From assembly GCF_000347635.1 (NCBI RefSeq), contig NC_020514.1:310001-374000 (forward strand): a DNA stretch of 64,000 nucleotides, given 5' to 3'. Under the pieces are notes generated by a model, which made no database searches, was not told the DNA's origin, and saw only the letters and a list, made by a program, of their open reading frames with translations. The stretch is from Paraglaciecola psychrophila 170. Its GTDB lineage: Bacteria; Pseudomonadota; Gammaproteobacteria; Enterobacterales; Alteromonadaceae. The position numbers were made by a program, and so were the translations under genes. Below, in pieces: positions 58,543 to 64,000 of this stretch. How positions within the stretch are numbered: the stretch's first letter is position 1; every line of letters begins with the position of its first letter.

Positions 58543-59165
58543 TAAATTACCTTTAAAAATATTTATAAAAATACAAGAGTAAAACGATCAAATACCGTTC
58601 ATTTAGGTTTTATCCAGCTTTATAAATGATTACTTTTGTACCCTCATTATTTAGAATTACAATCTGTCTTGGCATAATCAGCGCTATTTTTTTGTCAACG
58701 CTTATAATCTCAAGTCAGAATAACCTAAACCTCTGGTTACGTGTTGCACTGTGTCCATAGATGTTTGTCATATATCCACAATGACGTTCATACTCATCAA
58801 TAACCTTGAAGACATAAATTCACCTTACACTAAATAATTGAGTTTAAATTTATTTCTCAGACACTCGGTAACATTGACTGTGGCCGTTATTTAGCTATTT
58901 CACATGACTGGGCACAAGTGTTGCTTTACAACGTTAAAGTAAAGTTAATTACAAGGACTCGATAAACATCAAGATATGCAAAAACGTAATGCTAATATAT
59001 TGGAATAAAGAGAGTGCGTATTTAACAGCCTCTTAATTTCTGTTATGACAACCACACTAGCAGTTACCCAAATGAATCAAACTCCAACAAAATCGGAGCC
59101 TGTTGAATAGGTAAGGGATGTGGCTTATTCTTGCTATCCTCAACAAGCTCCAAAGGAGTCTAGGC
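58543..59165. other. Intergenic region, nothing recognised
   Basis: About 620 bases between the EAL-HDOD gene and the divergent SDR gene. The only item of note is a 21-codon open frame at 59045-59110 (MTTTLAVTQMNQTPTKSEPV), which lacks a clear ribosome binding site and could be a leader peptide or chance. Confidence 0.45.
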
Positions 59166-59993
59166 ATGACTGCTCGATTTTCAGAAAAAACAATCATTAT
59201 CACTGGTGCATCTGCAGGTGTAGGCGCAGCCTGCGCTCGGGCTTTTGCAGCACAAAAAGCTAACCTAGTATTGGTGGCTAGGGGTCAAGAAGGACTGGAC
59301 TTAATTAAACAGGAATTGTCGACTCAGACAAAAGTACTTACCGTAGCAATGGACGTATCAGATACCGAGCAATGTTTGGCTTTGTTTGCCAAAGCTGAGC
59401 AAGAATTTGGCAGCGTTGACGTGTTGGTGAACAATGCCGGCATGCACAGCAGAGGTAACCTTGAGACTATCTCTCCAGAAGACGTAGGTGCAATGGTTGA
59501 TATCAATCTTCGGGCTCCTCTGATGCTGTCTTGTGCGGCTATTCCGTATCTGCGCCGTGCTGGTGGCGGTGGTATTGTTATGGTTGGCTCACTTGCAGGC
59601 ATGGCTCCTTTACAGGGGGCGGCAACCTATTCTGGCACTAAAGCTGGGCTGCGTGCATTTGCCTATGCCTTAGCTGATGAGATGCAAGGCACGGGCATAC
59701 ATGTTGGAGTCGTTTCTCCTGGGCCGATTGATACTGGCTTTATTATGGATGAGATTGATAACGTTGAAGATATTGTCTTTTCCCAGCCTATGAGCAGTGC
59801 TGATGAAGTAGCTGATGCAGTGTTGAGAATAGCTGCAGGGGATAAACTAGAAATCCCTATGCCAGCTTCCAGCGGCAGGATGGTAAATTTAGCTTATTTG
59901 TTTCCTTGGCTACGTCGTTATTTGCGTCCAAAACTATATGCTAAGGGACGTAAAAATAAAGATAAGTATCGCAGTCGAAAGAATCAAAAATAA
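59166..59993 (+). CDS. Short-chain dehydrogenase/reductase
   Basis: A 275-aa NAD(P)-dependent oxidoreductase of the classical SDR family. The cofactor loop TGASAGVGAACA is near residue 14, NNAG near 90, the catalytic Ser in GSLAGMAPLQGA, and YSGTKAG (Tyr-x3-Lys) near 157, then SPGPIDTGF. The ATG at 59166 is preceded by AAGGAG at seven bases, so the upstream in-frame start at 59118 is rejected. The basic C terminus after a hydrophobic stretch (NLAYLFPWLRRYL) may associate with the membrane. The substrate is unknown. Confidence 0.9.
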   Translation: MTARFSEKTIIITGASAGVGAACARAFAAQKANLVLVARGQEGLDLIKQELSTQTKVLTVAMDVSDTEQCLALFAKAEQEFGSVDVLVNNAGMHSRGNLETISPEDVGAMVDINLRAPLMLSCAAIPYLRRAGGGGIVMVGSLAGMAPLQGAATYSGTKAGLRAFAYALADEMQGTGIHVGVVSPGPIDTGFIMDEIDNVEDIVFSQPMSSADEVADAVLRIAAGDKLEIPMPASSGRMVNLAYLFPWLRRYLRPKLYAKGRKNKDKYRSRKNQK

Positions 59994-60220
59994 CTTTTTC
60001 ATGCATATAATGAAACCGAATTATATCGACCAATACAGTTTTTACCCGGTCATATTGTTGAAATGTATGTTTGAGTGCCTATCAAATATAGACACTCAAA
60101 TATGACTGATATTGATATAGAGGAACTAAAAAGACCTCTTAACCTATGGCTGCTTATGACCGCCATGCGATCAAAACGATCTGATTTTAATTGTCATCAA
60201 GAATTTAGATCGGACATGCA

Positions 60221-60694
60221 ATGAAACGTTACTTATCATCTGTCGTAACGTTGATTATGTTCTCGAGCAATGTCGAAACCAGTGCAGAATAAAAACCAAC
60301 TCAGACCCATGAGCATGGTGCTGAGCAACCACAAATAGCATTGAATCATGGCGAAAAGTGGAAGATCAATGAAAGCTTACATACTGGTATGACTCTTATC
60401 AATCAAGAAATCATTAAAATCTAGATGCTATTCATGTTGACCATTTCCCTAAGCAGCAATATGCGAAACTTGCCATTAAGTTAGACTCGCAGCTTACTTA
60501 CCTTTTTGAAAATTGTAAGTTGCCAACCCAAGCAGATGCACAATTACATATTGTTGCTAACAAGAATTGCGTAGGGTATTGCGATTATTAAGCAATAAAG
60601 TAATAAAAAAACAGGGGGTTATATTAGTTATGCAACATTAATGGACTATCCAAATTATTTTGATGATCTTGCTTGGCAGGATCTGCAGCATTAA
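60221..60694 (+). pseudogene. Broken gene for a small periplasmic helical protein (DnrO-like)
   Basis: The start MKRYLSSVVTLIMFSSNVET is a signal peptide, stopped by a TAA. The frame then continues with HEHGAEQPQIALNHGEKW and KINESLHTGMTLINQEIIK, shifts, and continues as HFPKQQYAKLAIKLDSQLTY, LFENCKLPTQADAQLHIV, shifts again and ends MDYPNYFDDLAWQDLQH. The block L.LN.G.KW...E.L..GM..I with a later NCKL..ADA.LH is one I recall from small periplasmic proteins, some labelled DnrO. At least three lesions make it a true pseudogene. Confidence 0.75.
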
Positions 60695-61093
60695 TCAGTG
60701 CGACAGCTAACAGTAAATCATTAAGTAGTGATTCTGTATGAAAAGCGTGATGTAACTGACCTGGATGTTGGATTGTTAAATAACCTGAATTCGGGTTAAG
60801 ACGTGCCGCGTCCCTAGAAGTAAAGACAATATAAACAATAAGTTAGATGCTGCCAATTGGTTTGCATAGACATTGAATGCATCCAGTGTTGCTATTATTG
60901 CGTTTATCGAGGCGAATTTGTGAGGGAATAGCGCGTAATTGTGAGCAAGTTAAGCGAAGATAGGCGCGATAATAGTGGTGCTGGACGGTATGGCTTATCC
61001 CGAGCTCAGGTTAAATATTACAGCAGCAGTTATCGAGACAACGGTGCTCGCAGCACATACCTTTGATGCCAAATATTAGCTTTGGCGCAACCA

Positions 61094-61117
61094 ATAAAAA
61101 CCGACTTTCGTCGGTTT
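61094..61117 (-). terminator. Rho-independent terminator of cysG
   Basis: AAACCGAC-TTTC-GTCGGTTT forms an 8-bp stem, and on the minus strand it is followed by TTTTTATT, 20 bases past the cysG stop. This is a good intrinsic terminator. Confidence 0.85.
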
Positions 61118-61136
61118 AAAACTATACGCTTGAACC

Positions 61137-62528
61137 TTAACTGTTGCCTTTACCAAACCAATTCAACTTCTCATGCAAACTCACCACCGAACCCACAATA
61201 ATTAAAGCGGGTGGTCTAATTTCTGCGGCTTGTGCCTTTTGCTGTATATTTTCTAAGGTGCCAGTCACCACTTTTTGTTGTGGGGTAGTAGCAGATTGCA
61301 CCATGGCGACGGGCGTAGTGGCTGCAAGACCATGTTTAACTAACTGTTCACAGATAATAGGTAAACCTGTCAAACCCATATAAAATACTATGGTTTGGTC
61401 TGGTTGAGCTAAGCCTTGCCAGTTTAGGTTGATGCTATTGTCTTGTAAGTGTCCGGTTGCAAAAACCACTGATTTAGCGTGATCTCTATGGGTCAGCGGT
61501 ATACCTGCATAACTGGCTGCGCCGCTGGCTGCAGTAACACCGGGGACAACCTGAAAACTAACGCCATGTTTGATTAGAGTTTCGAGTTCTTCTCCGCCTC
61601 TACCAAAGATGAAAGGGTCGCCGCCTTTTAACCTGACTACGCGATTACCTGCTAAGGCTTCTTTGGCTAATAGTTCATTAATTTCATCTTGAGGTATTGT
61701 GTGTTTACTTTTAGCTTTGCCTACATAAATTTTTTCTGCATCGCGTCTTACCAGCTCGAGTATTTCTGGTGAAACTAAGCGGTCATAAACCACAACGTCG
61801 GCTTTTTGCATTAAACGTAACGCTCTAAATGTCAATAAGTCAGGATCGCCAGGGCCGGCGCCTACAAGATACACTTCACCGACTGTTTTACTGGCATCGG
61901 GGGTGTTTAACTTTTCCAAAAATTTTTGTTCAGCAACTTGTTCGTTACCTTGTAAAATATTTTCGGCTATATCGCCATCTAACACGTCTTCCCAAAAATA
62001 GCGGCGTTCTGTCACTGATTTAAAACGTTTTTTTACAGTCTCCCTGAATTTTTCTGAAAACTGACCTAATAAGCTCACTTTTTGTGGGATCACAGATTCG
62101 AGTTTTTGCCTTAAATATCTGAGTAATACTGGCGCTACTCCACCGCTACTCATAGCAATAATGATGGGTGAGCGGTCAACAATAGAGGGAGTAATAAATT
62201 GGCAAAGTGGAGTGTTATCTACCACGTTGACTAAAATCTTTTGGGCACGCGCTTGGTCGTGAATTTGCGCATTAAGTTCGCTGTTATCTGTAGCCACAAA
62301 AACCATTTGTCGGTTGCTAAGATCTGACTCGGTATAAGGTCTAACAATAAGCTTAATTTTTTCTTCTCTAGCAAATCGCTGCACTGTATCGCATGCCCAA
62401 GGGGCTACGACTGTGATATTCGCAGACGTTTTTAATAGTAATTCCACTTTGCGTGCGGCTACTTCTCCAGCGCCTACGACCAAACAGGTTAAGTCTATGG
62501 TATCTAAAAATATCGGGAAGTATCGCAT
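61137..62528 (-). CDS. cysG: Siroheme synthase CysG (trifunctional)
   Basis: Makes siroheme from uroporphyrinogen III for sulfite and nitrite reductases. At 463 aa it matches E. coli (457). The N-terminal dehydrogenase/ferrochelatase half has the NAD loop VVGAGEVAARKVELLL (near residue 17) and the regulatory Ser in AMSSGGVAPVLLRYLRQ (near 128). The C-terminal methyltransferase half has VYLVGAGPGDPDLLT, VYDRLVSPEIL and RLKGGDPFIFGRGGEE. It is monocistronic here. Its substrate comes from HemC/HemD, encoded at 13-15 kb. Confidence 0.97.
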   Translation of the reverse strand: MRYFPIFLDTIDLTCLVVGAGEVAARKVELLLKTSANITVVAPWACDTVQRFAREEKIKLIVRPYTESDLSNRQMVFVATDNSELNAQIHDQARAQKILVNVVDNTPLCQFITPSIVDRSPIIIAMSSGGVAPVLLRYLRQKLESVIPQKVSLLGQFSEKFRETVKKRFKSVTERRYFWEDVLDGDIAENILQGNEQVAEQKFLEKLNTPDASKTVGEVYLVGAGPGDPDLLTFRALRLMQKADVVVYDRLVSPEILELVRRDAEKIYVGKAKSKHTIPQDEINELLAKEALAGNRVVRLKGGDPFIFGRGGEELETLIKHGVSFQVVPGVTAASGAASYAGIPLTHRDHAKSVVFATGHLQDNSINLNWQGLAQPDQTIVFYMGLTGLPIICEQLVKHGLAATTPVAMVQSATTPQQKVVTGTLENIQQKAQAAEIRPPALIIVGSVVSLHEKLNWFGKGNS

Positions 62529-62652
62529 GTGTTATTACTCATTAAGATTATGTGATTATTGTGCCCTTTCAGACTGGAAGTGCAAACCAATTAAAACAGA
62601 ATTGATATTCCATTAGGTTATTAAAAAATAGCAATGCTGATGTTGGAGGTAT

Positions 62653-62679
62653 AAAAAAAGGCCGTATAGGCCCTTTTTT
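62653..62679 (-). terminator. Rho-independent terminator of deaD
   Basis: A run of seven A's, GGCC-GTATA-GGCC and CTTTTTT form a hairpin with one bulged base, flanked by A and T tracts on both sides, about 20 bases past the deaD stop. It can end transcription on the minus strand and perhaps on both. Confidence 0.8.
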
Positions 62680-62699
62680 CATTATTTTAAACTAAAAGT

Positions 62700-64000
62700 T
62701 TAGTCGCGATTATCTGGATTACCACGTTTCTTTGGTGGTAGTTCAGACCATTCACGCATACCTAAGCTTCGGCCTGCAACACGTGTCTTTTGTAAGGTAT
62801 CGTGAGTTGCTTTGGGCATATCATTAGGCAAATCTACAGTGCTGAAATTATCGTAGATTTCGATAGAGCCGATATTTTTACTACTGATGTTGGCTTCGTT
62901 AGCGATAGCGCCCACTATGTTGCCTGGTTTAGCACCATGAGTATGACCTACTTCTATACGATAACGCTGCATTCCTTCACTAGGTGGTCCAGATTTGCGT
63001 TCGCGTTTAACACGCTCAGCACCACCACGCTCACCACCACGTTCAGGACGAGCACCGCGATCTCTTGGCGCTCGGTCATTTCTATCGTTACGATCATTTC
63101 TTGGAGGCGCAGCATTTAAATCTGGACGGTCACTGTCTCTAAGGATAAGTGGCTCATCACCTTGAGCGATTTTGGCTAATGCGGCCATGATCACTTCTGG
63201 CGCAGCTTCAGTCTCCGCTTGAATTGATTCAACGATAGGGATAAGTGTCTCAATTGATGCATCACCTATGGCTTCAATCACACTGCTTTTGAAACGAGAT
63301 AAACGTGTTTCATTAAGTTGTGAGATTGACGGGATAGTCATTGCATCGATTGTCTGCCTAGTGGCGCGTTCGATAGAAAACAACATACGTTTTTCACGGT
63401 GTGAAATAAATAATATTGCATCACCTTCACGACCAGCGCGACCAGTACGGCCAATACGGTGAACATATGATTCGGTATCGTAAGGAACGTCAAAGTTGAT
63501 TACATGGCTAACACGTTCAACATCAAGACCACGAGCTACCACATCTGTAGCAACTAGAATATCAATTTTGCCTTTCTTCAAACGGTCAACGGTTCGTTCA
63601 CGTGAGTTTTGTGGAATATCACCGTTAAGTGGTTCAACCGCATAACCTCTAGCAGAAAGTTTTTCAGCCAATTCCATGGTGGCTGTTTTAGTACGTACGA
63701 AGATAATCACACCATCAAAGACTTCTACTTCTAATATGCGTGTCAGGGCTTCTAATTTGTGATGGCCCGCTACTTGGCAATAACGCTGACGAATGGTACT
63801 CGCTGTGGCAACTTTGGATTCGATTTTGACTGATTTAGGGTCGTTTAAATAACGTTTCGTTATTTTACGAATAGCATCAGGCATAGTCGCTGAAAACAAC
63901 GCAGTTTGACGCTCTTTTGGAGCATGCCCCAATATCCACTCTACATCATCAATGAAACCCATACGTAACATTTCATCAGCTTCATCGAGTACCAAAAACT
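62700..64000 (-). CDS. deaD: DEAD-box RNA helicase DeaD (CsdA), 5' part beyond window edge
   Basis: ATP-dependent RNA helicase for ribosome assembly and cold adaptation. The visible 433 codons begin within motif II (FLVLDEADEMLRMGF) and continue through SAT (LFSATMP), the C-terminal RecA lobe (VATDVVARGLDVERV, HRIGRTGRAGREG), an Arg/Asp-rich low-complexity tract (RNDRNDRNDRAPRDRGARPE) and a DbpA-type RNA-binding domain (YRIEVGHTHGAKPGNIVGAI) with basic tail. The order and the RNA-binding domain identify DeaD over RhlB or RhlE. The N terminus lies to the right of the window. Confidence 0.95.
   Translation of the reverse strand, partial: FLVLDEADEMLRMGFIDDVEWILGHAPKERQTALFSATMPDAIRKITKRYLNDPKSVKIESKVATASTIRQRYCQVAGHHKLEALTRILEVEVFDGVIIFVRTKTATMELAEKLSARGYAVEPLNGDIPQNSRERTVDRLKKGKIDILVATDVVARGLDVERVSHVINFDVPYDTESYVHRIGRTGRAGREGDAILFISHREKRMLFSIERATRQTIDAMTIPSISQLNETRLSRFKSSVIEAIGDASIETLIPIVESIQAETEAAPEVIMAALAKIAQGDEPLILRDSDRPDLNAAPPRNDRNDRNDRAPRDRGARPERGGERGGAERVKRERKSGPPSEGMQRYRIEVGHTHGAKPGNIVGAIANEANISSKNIGSIEIYDNFSTVDLPNDMPKATHDTLQKTRVAGRSLGMREWSELPPKKRGNPDNRD

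Larger units (their letters stand above)
59994..61136. other. Long decayed region
   Basis: 1143 bases with no intact gene. It holds the pseudogene at 60221-60694. A further coding-like scrap on the plus strand lies around 60979-61077, reading VVLDGMAYPELRLNITAAVI and ending HTFDAKY before a stop, which resembles the C terminus of some larger enzyme that I cannot name. The cysG terminator lies at the right end. Before 60220 I see nothing. Confidence 0.55.

Overview
The window reads as a chromosomal segment of a marine gammaproteobacterium of the order Alteromonadales, probably a Glaciecola/Paraglaciecola-like Alteromonadaceae. This is an inference from the AT-rich base composition, the gmk-rpoZ-spoT-ridA-trmH / recG-rsmJ block, the hemCDXY operon, a GlcNAc catabolic cluster built on an MFS permease, a kinase and a LacI-type regulator, and the protein sequences themselves. 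No rRNA gene, CRISPR array or phage is visible.

Layout. Positions 1-10 kb are housekeeping genes, mostly on the minus strand: a DNA repair helicase, rRNA and tRNA methyltransferases, RidA, SpoT, omega and guanylate kinase, with divergent cyaY and an esterase. From 10 to 18.5 kb there is a DASS-type carboxylate transporter, a YHS-domain protein, a broken acetyltransferase gene, the heme operon hemC-hemD-hemX-hemY and a lipoprotein-like class II cyclic-nucleotide phosphodiesterase. From 18.6 to 25.5 kb there is a Cys-cluster protein, tRNA-Arg(CCG), a solute-binding-like protein, an unrecognised four-gene J-domain module, a pseudouridine synthase and a DEDDh exonuclease. From 25.6 to 38.8 kb lie acs, the nagB-nagK-nagA-nagP operon with a divergent LacI-family regulator and three operator-like palindromes, then an AraC regulator, beta-galactosidase and a cupin protein. 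From 38.9 to 49.5 kb there is an RND efflux pair, an ATP-grasp protein, the collapsed relic of an ABC transporter operon, a Tat-exported MsrB, a REP-type transposase, an intact IS1595-family element with target duplication, and a CDF transporter. From 49.8 to 64 kb there is an unusual Nramp-like transporter paired with a fused 5-oxoprolinase, a monooxygenase-like gene, a beta-repeat protein, fpr, an EAL-HDOD protein, an SDR, a long stretch of decayed DNA, cysG and the 3' part of deaD.

How the genes work together. The nag cluster takes GlcNAc in without a PTS: NagP imports it, NagK phosphorylates it, NagA deacetylates it and NagB yields fructose-6-phosphate. The released acetate could be activated by the nearby Acs. 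HemC and HemD make uroporphyrinogen III, which feeds both heme and, through CysG, siroheme. The oxoprolinase and the adjacent Nramp-like carrier probably form a 5-oxoproline uptake and use pair.

Two genome-level patterns stand out. First, three genes (hemD, the last gene of the J-domain module, and an ABM-domain gene) are each broken by exactly one missing base inside an A or T homopolymer, which points to base-calling error or to slippage. Second, at least four true gene relics (GNAT, ABC transporter, GGDEF, and a small periplasmic helical protein) mark active gene decay. The best candidate for an undescribed system is the J-domain module at 21.07-23.42 kb.
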